Source of the DNA: Glandiceps talaboti
Lineage: Eukaryota; Hemichordata; Enteropneusta; Spengelidae
Length of the DNA: 22,572 nucleotides
Assembly (NCBI RefSeq): GCF_964340395.1
Contig: NW_027554309.1
Location: 1 to 22,572, forward strand
Direction: 5' to 3'
The notes under the pieces were generated by a model, which was not told where the DNA came from, ran no database searches, and saw nothing but the letters and a program-made list of their open reading frames with translations. This document shows positions 1 through 11,016 of this stretch, piece after piece; within the stretch, counting starts at the first letter, position 1, and each line of letters begins with the position of its first letter. Both the position numbers and the translations under genes were made by a program.

Positions 1-987
1 AACAATGTTTTGGGTTGAATACTTACATATAAGTATATTTCCTACGTATACCTTTATGGAAAGAACACTAATTATCTTAGCATATAGCGTATATTGATAC
101 ATTTGTAGTCGTCTGATATTTTCCTTTGGAAAACAACAATCTAATCAATAATACGTGTTCCTATGGTAACTACAGCCCAGCAGACTGGAAATACAACATA
201 CTAATCATGATGATAATGTAGAAGTATGCAACTCTAAAATAATGAACGACTTTAAGTGTACTTTTCACAACATCTAAATCAGTCCTTTTGTGACCTTTGA
301 TGACCTTTGATGACCCAGAATAGAATAAGAGGTGGCTTCTGGTATGCGGTGAAACCTCAGACCGGTCTAGTTGTGGTCTGAGGCGAAGCATAACATTTCG
401 TTTTGTCGAATATCAGAAGCCGTATGAGGTCACTATGTACATAATTGTTCAATACACATGATACAGAACGTAATACGTACTGCTCACATTATCTATGTCT
501 TTGATTGAAATGCATGACTAATAGGTCGATAGAACTCTAATAATTCAGCAAGTGATGTTAATTAGTTCGTAGAGACAAGTTACACGTATATTCACCTCAT
601 ATGTACCTTTGTAACCCACGTATAAATCACTTACGTTATAAAGTAATTTATTTTAATTTTGTCCAGTTCTAATTTTAAACTTACAAATTGCACAAACATT
701 TTACAATCCCAGATCAATTCTAAGTATCGTGCATTCACACACATATGACTTATTAGCGGCAAAGTCTACAACTGTTAATATCCATCATATTAAGAAGACG
801 TCATTTAATTTTCTCACTGAAGAATGACTTTTCATCACCATTGTTCTTATATGTCTGTACTACTCGCCTGTGAGAAGTAACAATGCTTTCATGATGCAAT
901 GACGCAATTTGTTGACGTTATCAAATTACGTCATCAAATGGCCACGAGTACCATAATAAACGAAAATGTACAATATTTGATTATTTT
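1..987. other. AT-rich non-coding flank
   Basis: I see no convincing coding region, RNA gene or mobile-element signature here. The 73-codon minus frame near 170-391 has low-complexity hydrophobic content and no recognisable motif. The only structured item is the TGACCT-type repeat at 291-316, listed separately. Several TGACG/ACGTCA half-sites occur around 900-935. Confidence 0.5.
291..316 (+). promoter_or_regulatory. Triple TGACCT half-sites with 4-nt spacing (DR4-like)
   Basis: The sequence shows TGACCT, TTGA, TGACCT, TTGA, TGACCC. These are three nuclear-receptor half-sites (AGGTCA on the minus strand) in direct orientation with identical 4-nt spacers. DR4 spacing is the known preference of thyroid-hormone-receptor and LXR-type heterodimers with RXR. 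It may also be a short 10-bp tandem repeat arising by chance slippage. No adjacent promoter is evident. Confidence 0.3.
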
Positions 988-1012
988 GAGAGAGAGAGAG
1001 AGAGAGACAGAC

Positions 1013-1063
<51 letters not shown>

Positions 1064-1190
1064 GACAAAGACAGAGAGAGTAGTCTAGAGACAGAGAGAC
1101 AGAGTCAGTCAGTCAGTCAGACAGACAGAAACAGAGACAGGCAGAGAGACAGAGAGAGGGGACAGAGACAGAGGGGGAGAGGGGGTTAAA
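988..1190. repeat. Compound microsatellite (GA)n-(GACA)n
   Basis: A GA tract at 988-1007 passes into GACA/CAGA repeats to about 1061. Degenerate GACAGAGA and CAGT units follow, and the tract ends in a G-rich stretch near 1190. The same GA-to-GACA order recurs at 6405-6552 and 22152-22230. This suggests a shared origin, such as a repeat tail, or shared slippage pathways. Open frames here are translations of the repeat. Confidence 0.95.
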
Positions 1191-2050
1191 ATTTGCCAGT
1201 TTTTGTGCGCAATAAAAGAAGAATACTCATGTACAAATCCTACAATCAACTTGAAATACAAAACTACATCAAAACAACTCCTTAACCATTTCTTTATAAA
1301 TATTGAGATTTTCCTGGCATTACGATTCCCAAAGTACATTCTTCCATTATCTGAGTGGAATGACTGAGAGCTCTTCTAAAGGAAAGAATGTACACCCTGG
1401 GGTTAAATTTAGAAGTAGATTTAATTTGTCACTGCTGGGGGTAACTTGAAAAAAAAAATTGACAACAACGTTAAGACTAAACGCAATGACTAAAATATAA
1501 ACATTAATGGTTGTAAGATAGTAAAAAGACAGTGAGAGGTCAAATATCCTAAACCCAAAACTGACGGTAATCCCCAAAAAACTAAATCAAAAAGTGTTAG
1601 TCCCATCACAGTGACGTCACAGTGACGTGAACATTTTACTTAGTCTAGATACCAATGACTTTTATCTGCTAAGTTTCAAACTCTCCTCAAGGTCTTTTAC
1701 GTAGAATCAACAACAAAATATATAAATTATCGAAGTAGCGACTCTAAATTTATTGCCCGAATGTGACACTTTTTTGTGTAGATCTATTTCGGTCGTTAGT
1801 CAAAATTTATTAGCACTGTCAGATGTTGGCGTTCGATTCACATCCCATACCCTCACCACCAATGTGTCCTTTTATCCCATATATCCCTGTATTGTTTATA
1901 CGATGCTGGAAGTTCATTAAACTCGCTAGGTGGTATGTTTATTGAAATTCTCTTAAACTTGCTTACACAATGATGTTTATGGTGAAGCGGAGTCTTTGCA
2001 AGGAGGAGTGGAGGATTTTCAAAGACGAACAGATACTCTTATTCACAAAA
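1191..2050. other. Non-coding interval
   Basis: I see no gene. A CRE-like pair occurs at 1606-1630. A GTTCGATTC string near 1830 resembles a pol III B box but lacks an A box and tRNA-like stems. Minus-strand frames at 1109-1577 have no domain signatures. Confidence 0.45.
1606..1630 (+). promoter_or_regulatory. Tandem CRE-like sites
   Basis: A perfect palindromic cAMP response element, TGACGTCA, lies at 1612-1619. It is followed 3 nt later by a half site, TGACGT, within a repeated CACAGTGACGT unit. CREB/ATF bZIP proteins bind such sites. No transcription unit is visible close by, so function is uncertain. Confidence 0.35.
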
Positions 2051-2076
2051 TGTGTGTGTGTGTGTGTGTGTGTGTG
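2051..2076. repeat. (TG)n microsatellite
   Basis: A pure TG dinucleotide run of about 13 units. Confidence 0.95.
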
Positions 2077-2140
2077 GGGATACAATAACTTGTCATTACT
2101 CCTTTTTCATTACGAATTTACATGGGAATAAATGACTCGA

Positions 2141-2185
2141 CCCCCCCCCTCCCCCCCCCCACACACAGACACACATACTCACACT
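2141..2185. repeat. Poly-C tract followed by (AC)n
   Basis: Nine Cs, a T and ten Cs are followed by degenerate ACACAGACAC. On the opposite strand this is a poly-G run. Confidence 0.9.
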
Positions 2186-3988
2186 TCTCAGCAAAACACA
2201 ACCACGAGTAAATGAAAGTAAAGCTTCTCTGTGTTACCAGTTGGTCTATATTCACATTACACGTACAGTAACTGACAATGTCACGGTCACTGTCACAGTC
2301 AAGGTCAGTCGTACGGTTGCTGTCAAATTTTCCTCCTTTGAATTCTATCTACCTACCACTTTGAATACGATGCTAGATTAGTTCTATGTAAATAGTCGAT
2401 ATTTGGACTTTCAGTGTCATGGCGACGGTTACGTCATCATTCCATGCATACAACGTTGTATCACTTTGAGCGCAAATCAACACATATTCGTGGGGTCGGC
2501 TTTGACATGATATTCCATCAATGTCGATCTTGGTCACCTAGTTTTGAGATTTGGTGTAAGATTTGAAGGTACACCTGCAACGTTTTTTGAAATGTTTTGT
2601 TATGTACGTGCACAATACCTGTATTATCGTACATCGTGAACAGTATTGCATCATCTGAGGGAAAACATATGTTTGTAGCTGTATACACAATAAATCAAAT
2701 CATTGATTTTTGTATCCGCACCTAGAATCAGCGCCCTCAACGGAGATCACGATTTCAACCTGTTTCTGTACTGCTTATGGATAATATCGACTACTGGTTC
2801 GTTAGCATGTACAATGTCTAATTATTGATAGTTTATCAATTTTCAGTGAATATATCATGTTTGTCTGATCGAAGAATAATGCTCCAATGGTACAGATTCA
2901 AAACTAAGCTTACGTTCAAAATTTACACTTGCCACTACACTATCTACAGATAAGTTGTACCACTAATTAACAATGTCTTTTTATAAGTTATGAAAAATAT
3001 ACCAATTGTAGCTCGTGTTGGTTTAAAAAAGCTTGTCTAGTGACGTCACTGAGTGTCGTGTAAGCAGCTGAACTGACAGCCCAAGACGCATATGTGACCT
3101 CCGTTATCCAAGTGGTGATATTCCAATGAACACACAAAGACTAGTTGTAAAGGACTTTTTAATGGTAGCATAAATTATATTGAGAGACAGAATAAAATGA
3201 TTTGAATAATTGAAATATTTGGAGAGTATACCAATCACAACACGTATATAGCTAGTTTTCTTGTTTCATTCACATTTATATTGTATACATTGAACTAAAA
3301 CTAAAAATTTCAAATATAGCTATAGCACTGTTAAAGAATGTTGATGGTGAGCCTTATCGAAATCATTCAAATCTTTAAAATCTAGGTTAGTTGTCAACAA
3401 ATCCTAATAAGTGACTTTACCAAATCAAATCCCAGTTATCAACTTTCACTAGGATTGTATGCCGAGTTTGTAAAAACTACAAATTACTTATACGTATATA
3501 CTAACCATCACTTGCTGGTGATAAACTCAAAATATATAAAAGATTTGCGATTGATGACATGATTTGACATATATAAAATGAAATGTGGAGAAAACCTCTG
3601 TTATTAAACACTGCCTACACACTGGAAACGTCAGAAGGCAATTAATCCCCGAAGCCATGTATCGACATAATATACAAGTATTTCCATGGGAGTGGAAAAA
3701 AAACTTACAAGTATCAACACAGCTTATGATTACTAATATCAATGTTATTTTTCGTAGAACTCACTTGATTTCCCAACCCCCAACATGACAGAGGAAAATA
3801 TCGCAAAATGTATCAGTTACAAATTTACTTTAATTTTTGGTACTATAATGCCGTTATCATGCACCGTGTAGTGGGTAAGGAATACAGCTAGTGCAGAAGT
3901 ACACAGATTACAATAATAATAATAGTAGTAGTAGTACAATTATAATTAATAATATTAGAGTCATTGTAATGTATAGTACAAGAATTTA
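2186..3988. other. Non-coding interval
   Basis: I see no gene or mobile-element protein remnant. It has high AT content with scattered short frames that lack domain signatures. A perfect CRE palindrome at 3039-3050 is listed separately. A 67-codon plus frame at 3585-3788 overlaps an equally long minus frame. Neither shows recognisable features. Confidence 0.45.
3039..3050 (+). promoter_or_regulatory. Perfect CRE palindrome
   Basis: AGTGACGTCACT is a 12-nt perfect palindrome with the consensus cAMP response element TGACGTCA in its centre. It is the canonical bZIP (CREB/ATF) site. It lies about 2.5 kb downstream of the minus-strand receptor gene start and is not clearly linked to a promoter. 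Confidence 0.35.
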
Positions 3989-4258
3989 TACATACATACA
4001 TACATACATACATACACAACAGACATGTACAGACAGAAAGACGCACACACGCACGCACGCACGCACGCATGCACGCTCGCTTGCACGACACGACACGACA
4101 CGACACGACACAGCACAGCACAGTACAAGAACACAACACAACACAACACAACACAACACAGCACAACACAGCACAGCACAACACAACACAACACATACAC
4201 AACACAACACAACACAACACAGCACAACACAACACAACACAACACAACACAACACAAC
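3989..4258. repeat. Compound microsatellite: (CATA)n, (GCAC)n, (ACACG)n, (ACACA)n
   Basis: CATA units at 3989-4015 are followed by GCAC units around 4050-4072. A pentamer array of CACGA, then CAGCA, then CACAA units runs from about 4083 to 4258. The pentamer part shows point variants (A to G at one position) arranged in blocks. All the overlapping Thr/Gln/His-rich and Cys/Val/Leu-rich frames here are translations of the repeat. Confidence 0.95.
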
Positions 4259-4492
4259 GTATTGTCACCCTGACTGCCTAATGAATATATATATATAACA
4301 CGACCTAAATTCGTATATGCTATTTATGGAACCATTCTCATTTTGATGTCAAATTCAAAATGTCTACAAAGAATTCATCACGTTACTGTTTTTGATTGAT
4401 AATCAGTCAAGAAAAAATGTCAGAACTGAGAAATGGTGAATTGACAGTAAAAGTGTTTAGTATTGTCTGCATACCAGTACAGTTCTCTAGAA

Positions 4493-5587
4493 TTAGACAT
4501 ATGTTTTGATTGGCGCTGACGTTGTCATGGTAATTTTCCTTGTGTTGGCAGCACTACCTGAAGTCTGTGAAGGTTTCGTCTTTTGACACGTGATAGCTTG
4601 AATGAAAGCATTACGGCCAGATTTACTGAGAACATTATAGAGCAGAGGATTGACGGACGAATTTATAACCAGCAACCATCTGGCAAAGTCGTACATGCAA
4701 GTTGCGAAAATCCCTCCGATCTGTTTTCCGGTGATGATCCATATACTTTGATGAATAAACTTGTAGACGGATGGTAATAAACAGATGAAGAAGACGACAG
4801 AAATAACTCCACACGTGATACTCATTTGCTTTTCATCAGATTTTCGGCAAACCCCTTGAACTTTCATGACCTTCACAAACTTGCTGAAACTTCTCGCCGT
4901 CAGCAGGTACATGACGGATATTGTAACTATGGCAACGGGGAAAACGATAACGAAGAGGAGAACAGAAGTGATTGTCATCTTTGTTCGAAGGTCGGGATCA
5001 GTAAGGACACATTGTAGTATTCGGGGGATGCTGAATACCACTCCAAAAACCCAGGTAAACGAGATTAGAGCTCTAACACGGCCTTTAGTCAGAATATTAC
5101 GCCATCTCAGAGGGTAGCAAATCCCTATGTATCGCTCCGTACTTATGATCGTCACAGTTATCAACGATGTGAAAAGGAGAATGTTGTGGAAGATGGCCAT
5201 ATAACATACGTACGCTTTACTACCGAGCAACGTTCCCATTTCGCCCAGACGGAAAGCGTAGTACGGCAGAAGCGAGAGGAGAAGCAGCATATCAGCGACG
5301 GCCAAGTTTACAAGATAAGCGTTTGCAAGAGTACGCATCGACGGTGTTCTACATATAACGTAAATGAAGATAGTATTGCAGATAAGTCCGAGGGAAGCAA
5401 TAACCGTTGCGCCGATGTAGTATACTTCGTCCGTCAACAGACAGAGATCTTCGGATTGCCCAACAGGCGTATTCTTCGCCGGAATACCAAAACCGTCTAC
5501 GACAGTTACGTTTTCGCCAAAAGTATCTGTCAGGTTCTGTGAAGTCTGCATATTCACGATGAACGCGTCTGTTGTGGAAACGTTCAT
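4493..5587 (-). CDS. Class A (rhodopsin-like) GPCR, probable peptide receptor
   Basis: This 364-aa, single-exon, seven-transmembrane receptor starts at an ATG and ends at a normal stop. The N-terminus has N-glycosylation sequons at N2, N18 and N26. Class A landmarks are visible: N71 in TM1, D99 in a LAVAD motif of TM2, the C128-C193 disulfide pair, ERY at 151-153 in place of DRY, W179 in TM4, P217 in TM5, and NPLLY at 313-317 in TM7. TM6 has C269-L-L-P272, so the usual toggle-switch Trp of CWxP is Leu. The C-terminal tail has a possible palmitoylation Cys at C334. The TM2 and TM7 style resembles neuropeptide/TRH/neuromedin-like receptors, but the ligand cannot be assigned. A TATA-like box lies about 57 nt upstream. 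The receptor would act at the plasma membrane through G proteins. Overlapping plus-strand frames are antisense shadows. Confidence 0.93.
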   Translation of the reverse strand: MNVSTTDAFIVNMQTSQNLTDTFGENVTVVDGFGIPAKNTPVGQSEDLCLLTDEVYYIGATVIASLGLICNTIFIYVICRTPSMRTLANAYLVNLAVADMLLLLSLLPYYAFRLGEMGTLLGSKAYVCYMAIFHNILLFTSLITVTIISTERYIGICYPLRWRNILTKGRVRALISFTWVFGVVFSIPRILQCVLTDPDLRTKMTITSVLLFVIVFPVAIVTISVMYLLTARSFSKFVKVMKVQGVCRKSDEKQMSITCGVISVVFFICLLPSVYKFIHQSIWIITGKQIGGIFATCMYDFARWLLVINSSVNPLLYNVLSKSGRNAFIQAITCQKTKPSQTSGSAANTRKITMTTSAPIKTYV

Positions 5588-5643
5588 CTTGCCTCAAACT
5601 GCCTGGTTGTCTGTTAACTAGCAGTATGACAGTGTGACGACTT

Positions 5644-5651
5644 TATTTATA
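5644..5651 (-). promoter_or_regulatory. TATA-like box upstream of the GPCR
   Basis: On the minus strand TATAAATA lies 57 nt before the receptor ATG. That would leave a 5' UTR of roughly 30 nt. Placement fits a compact promoter, but TATA-like strings are common in AT-rich DNA. Confidence 0.35.
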
Positions 5652-6660
<1,009 letters not shown>

Positions 6661-7170
6661 AGACAGCTGTACACGGAGAGATACCTGACAGTAGGCATGC
6701 AAGACGCGACATTTCTTTACGATGTCTTTACTAAGTTTGCAATGATTCACCTTTGATGTCTCGCAAACAGTCAGCCTTAATTTTATCTAATAATGCAATA
6801 CATCATTTTCAACTTTTGTCCCTTCACAATTATATATAGTTCACTCAATATTTTGCATTTCACTCTTGTCAAAAGTAATTGGCTATGATTCAATTGACTT
6901 GAGAATTATTCAAATTAATTTCAAGTAATTTTGTTGACTATTAATTTTACTCTAGCCAATTTTACATGTCTTAATTTGATACTTCTCGTTAGCTATCATC
7001 TACCACCATGTCAACTTTTAATCACTATGATTTACATAATTACTTCAAGTAAATCAAAATGTCATAAATGATTTGCCGCCATCTGAGGATTTATAAACTT
7101 AAAGGAATTCTATTTAGACTTGTCAGATCTCAACGAATAATAACTAGACTCACAAACAACTATATACTTA
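6661..7170. other. AT-rich non-coding interval
   Basis: No gene, element remnant or RNA is recognised. Confidence 0.4.
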
Positions 7171-7183
7171 CACACACACACAC

Positions 7184-7230
<47 letters not shown>

Positions 7231-7529
7231 ACTATACACACACACACGCGCGCGCGCGCACATACACACACACGCACATACACATATGCACCTACGTACA
7301 AAACAAATGCATTCCATCCATCCATCCATCCATGCATGCATACATACATACATACATACATACACACACATACATACATACATACATACATACATACATA
7401 CATACATACACACATACATACATACATACATACATACATCCATCCATCCATCCATCCATCCAACCATACATACATACATACATACATACATACATACATA
7501 CATACATACATACATACATACCTACATAA
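7171..7529. repeat. Compound microsatellite (CA)n, (CG)n, (CATA)n, (CATC)n
   Basis: CA repeats (7171-7250) include a short CGCGCG run at about 7248-7258. Alternating CATA and CATC tetramer blocks follow up to 7525. All His-Thr-Tyr-Ile and Met-Tyr-Val-Cys frames here are repeat translations. Confidence 0.96.
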
Positions 7530-7567
7530 ATACATGTTACATAGAAATGCATAAGGAACTAATAAAC

Positions 7568-7627
7568 CAGTCCGTATATATAGCTGTTAAGTCCGACGTT
7601 TCGAATAAATATTCTTTTTCAAAGGAA
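7568..7627 (-). mobile_element. Penelope-like terminal motif (copy 1), possible decayed hammerhead region
   Basis: On the minus strand a short stem (GAATA, TT, TATTC) runs into the core CGAAACGTC. A GGACTG block follows 20-25 nt later, then a TATG microsatellite. The same order occurs in a second copy at 17773-17825, next to a Penelope-like endonuclease fragment. Penelope-like elements are known to carry hammerhead ribozymes whose core includes CGAAAC and GTC. The expected CTGATGA box is not intact here, so ribozyme activity is doubtful. The relationship rests on two local copies and general knowledge of the family. Confidence 0.35.
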
Positions 7628-7639
7628 AAATTGGCGAGA

Positions 7640-8122
7640 CACAAAAATGCCAGGTCAAAACCCGAACATTTTCTAAATATAATGGAACACAACCGCGCGT
7701 GATATATATAAACGGTTATACGTGGGATAAGTTCTTAAATTCGCACGCACCAAATAGATCCCAATAGCAGTCTACAAGATCGCCATATATAGTCATGCTA
7801 TTTTGCATATATGAATATTTATGATCGAATCGTTCCTAGGGAGATGTCTTTAATTTAACCAATCACAGCTGTAAAATAATATTCAGTGTTCTATGAAGCA
7901 TGTAAATAACGTGATTATTGACATCACCATACAAAAACAATTGTAGAAATTACAAATATTGAGAGAAAATTACAAAATGTACACAAAATATTCTCCTACA
8001 TCCTATTGGTCAATTGACAAATGATTGACAGTTAACGCTGCCGATCGATGATTATCTGTCATGATAGTCACTGAGCTCGAGCTTACAATAGCAGACGACA
8101 CTTTTAAAGATAAGGTTCAACA
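7640..8122. other. Presumed upstream region of the spliced gene
   Basis: It holds a TATATATAAA string at 7703-7712, CCAAT/ATTGG-type sites near 7857 and 8003, and TTTAAAG about 20 nt before the ATG at 8123. None can be confirmed as the promoter. No coding sequence is seen. Confidence 0.35.
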
Positions 8123-8449
8123 ATGCAAACGCATCAATCTTTGTCAAGCCTTGCAGCAATTATTTTAGCCTTTTTATTTTTAATTAGCATTATTGTGATC
8201 GTTGTGTTTGTTGGCCATGGCCCACAGAAGAAATGTAAAAACCCTTTCCATGAAAGGTGGAATAGAGGTTCTGAGCGTGAGAAAACCGGGGTTGAAATAG
8301 CGAAATATGTACGGAAGGACTTTCGCAATGCCTTCGCTAGACTTGGAGTTCATAGGACAGCTAGTATCTGCACCAACTGCCTTCGTATGGCTCCAATGCG
8401 ACGGGAATTTACGCAGCACTTCAATAATGTTGCGGAGCGGAAAGTTCAG
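8123..8449 (+). CDS. Exon 1 of the spliced gene
   Basis: 109 codons from ATG to a strong donor CAG|GTATGT. Residues 8-31 are very hydrophobic and read as a transmembrane or signal-anchor segment. They are followed by GHGPQKKCKNPFH and, later, ICTNC, together a possible zinc-binding set. The hydrophobic stretch is encoded by pyrimidine-rich DNA ending in CCCACAG at 8225. It could instead be the 3' end of an intron, with the true exon beginning at 8226 and an unseen exon further upstream. Confidence 0.65.
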
Positions 8450-10445
8450 GTATGTACAAAAGAGGTTGTTTTTTATAACTCTGAGGGCGATGTATATAAT
8501 GACCTCTCACGTTTGACCGATGACCTTGTGCTTTCAAGTTGCTGAACGACATAGCCTTTGTTGTGAACTGATAATATGTTGATACACTGGATCCCACTTG
8601 CAATTTGCAGTCTGTCTCTGTGTTGTAACATACATGTAGTCAGAAATTTTCTTTGTACTGACCGAGCCTCGTCTCGTGCGGGATCCGGAGCAGTCCTGTT
8701 TGACGACCGTGGACGGGACACAACTCTGACAGTGACAAATAACAAATGTAGTCCTGCTTGTGATAATTGTGAACACTGACAAGAAACATTACAGACACTG
8801 TCAGAATTGAGTCCCGACTTATTCCGGTTGCAGGACTAACAAATTCAATGTCTCTAAACACGGAGCTGAGAAGGAAAGGGACAATGTCAGCATTGAATCC
8901 CGACTTTCAAGTCTGCAAGCAGGACGAGTTTCGATGCAGCTGAGCAAACTAAGTTTACTTCTATATTCGTGGGAGCTTTTTTTGTAATGATGATTTGCTC
9001 GTGTAACAGTAAATCAAATATGTATAGTTCTGTAGACTTATGTTGACAGTCAGTGTATAGTTAGCATGTGTAAAAACTTTATTGATGATCACTGTACATT
9101 TGTAGTTGTTTGACGACTCGTTTAATAATTGGATACGAGGGGTGACACACCTACGAGTGATATGTACTATTTTGTGTATTTCATTTGTGTGATATTTGGA
9201 ATTGCTTTCTTCACAGGCTGATCGCAAACGAAAGGAGACCCATGAAGAATCTCCAGCTACATGTATAGATATCGACTATATTCATGATATTACACAGTCA
9301 CAGGTTAGTCATATGATATAATTGGCTATAAGTAAGGTCAGGCCGTTTACATTATATAAACAGCTAGAAATCCACATGTAGATTACAGGACATGCCTGTA
9401 ACAGACCTCCTGCACCTCCTAAAACAGGGTATGTGAAAAAAGTGATGTTATATAGGGTCTATAAATCTGGTAAGATTTCATAGCTGTACTAATAGACATG
9501 TGACAGCTAGCATATTAGATGTAAAATTATGACTACTGTGATCTGTTTGAAAAATTTCATGTACAAATGCAGTTACATGGTCTGTACATTTCTGTACATC
9601 TTCTCAGAGATGTTTTCACAGTATGAGTGATGTAACTGGTCTGTTGATATAAGTATGTATACTTATCAGTTTGTATTATCTAAGAATATGTACCAAACGA
9701 TATATTAGTGTTTTAATTATAAACAGTGAAATGTTGATAAAATAAGATCTGCTAATACACCTGTATACACAATCCATGTATACAGTTATATCAACACAGA
9801 TACAGCAACATGTAGAAAAAACATTATACTCTAATAGAAAATGACCCATCCTTGATTTTTCAGTAGACTTTTGAATAACAATGACTATGTACATGTGTGT
9901 GGGAGTGCATAACACCCCAAAACGAATATTTAGATTTGAAATGAGTTACTTTTGTTTTAAAATACTAATACCCAACTAGCAGTAATTGTTGATTTCACTA
10001 ATCCCATACTTCCAGTATCCAATTATTCATAGTGTGCATATATATTTCTTGATTCTCACTAAATTCCCAATTCATGGGTTGATTTTTGCTGTATGATTTA
10101 TTTAGTGTCCAAGCAAAGGATGTTCATCCCAGGTCATATTACTCGTACATCACTCCAAAACCAAGCTATAGCTACGGTAACCCCAATTGATAGTCACACA
10201 AAGGTAAGATGCTATTTGTGTTGCATATTATTTAATATGTTACTTTATTGGCAATGGTAAAAATTTTAAAATTATACGAAATTTACATGATACAGTACAT
10301 ATTTGCTGAACATGTTCACAACAGTATTATATGTTGTACTTATAATTGTAAAATTGAATAAATGAAATCTATGTAGTGTTTTTTAGCACAACTGAACTGA
10401 GGTTCAGTAGTGCTATAGGGATCGCCCGGCATCTGTCTGTCTGTC

Positions 10446-10503
<58 letters not shown>

Positions 10504-10985
10504 CAACTGAAACTGGATTATGATGATGGAAATTAGGTCTGAAAATTTTGTTTTGGTTTCAACTTTAAAACTTCAAAAAATTATATATCTATCATTGCCC
10601 TGAACATGAAGTTGTGCGGCAACGCAATATTTGCGCTATTTTTAAGTACTACATTTATGATTGACGATGTACATTGTGTACTTCATTATTATGGATGGCT
10701 GATATAATATATTCATGTATTTGTAACATCATGATATTGACAAATTCAATGAATTTTTTTTTTTAAGTATAATGGTGTTGCAGATACAACTGTCGTATTT
10801 CCTGAAGCAGCAAGAGGTGATACACTTTGTCCTGAAACAAAGGCAAGTCACAGTTACTGCTGTATGTTGCATATTTTATTTTAACGAGTAAGCTCAGCTG
10901 GCAGGATCACGCTTGTTCGTATTCAGGGGATGTGGGTTCGACTCCTACATCCCTATATGTCTCACTTGTCTCTCCTTAATTTTCA

Positions 10986-11016
<31 letters not shown>

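Noticed and set aside
170-391. Small minus-strand protein of 73 codons
   Set aside because: No domain, no supportive context, and an AT-rich composition consistent with chance.
1795-1870. A second tRNA-derived SINE around GTTCGATTC
   Set aside because: Only a partial B box. No T-stem pairing, A box or tail.
3888-4298. Several overlapping open frames rich in Thr-Gln-His or Cys-Val-Leu on both strands
   Set aside because: They are direct translations of tetra- and pentanucleotide microsatellites, which stay open in several frames at once.
4583-5542. Plus-strand frames across the receptor
   Set aside because: Antisense shadows of the minus-strand GPCR, whose motifs and frame are decisive.
7171-7529. 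CRISPR-like array or satellite
   Set aside because: Units are 2-4 nt without unique spacers. The context is eukaryotic.
7068-7702. Long His-Thr-Tyr-Ile and Met-Tyr-Val-Cys frames
   Set aside because: CATA/CATC repeat translation only. No non-repeat domain is attached.
10884-10955. A functional tRNA gene
   Set aside because: B box and T stem are good, but D, anticodon and acceptor stems are not intact and a CATA tail follows, so a SINE is the better call.
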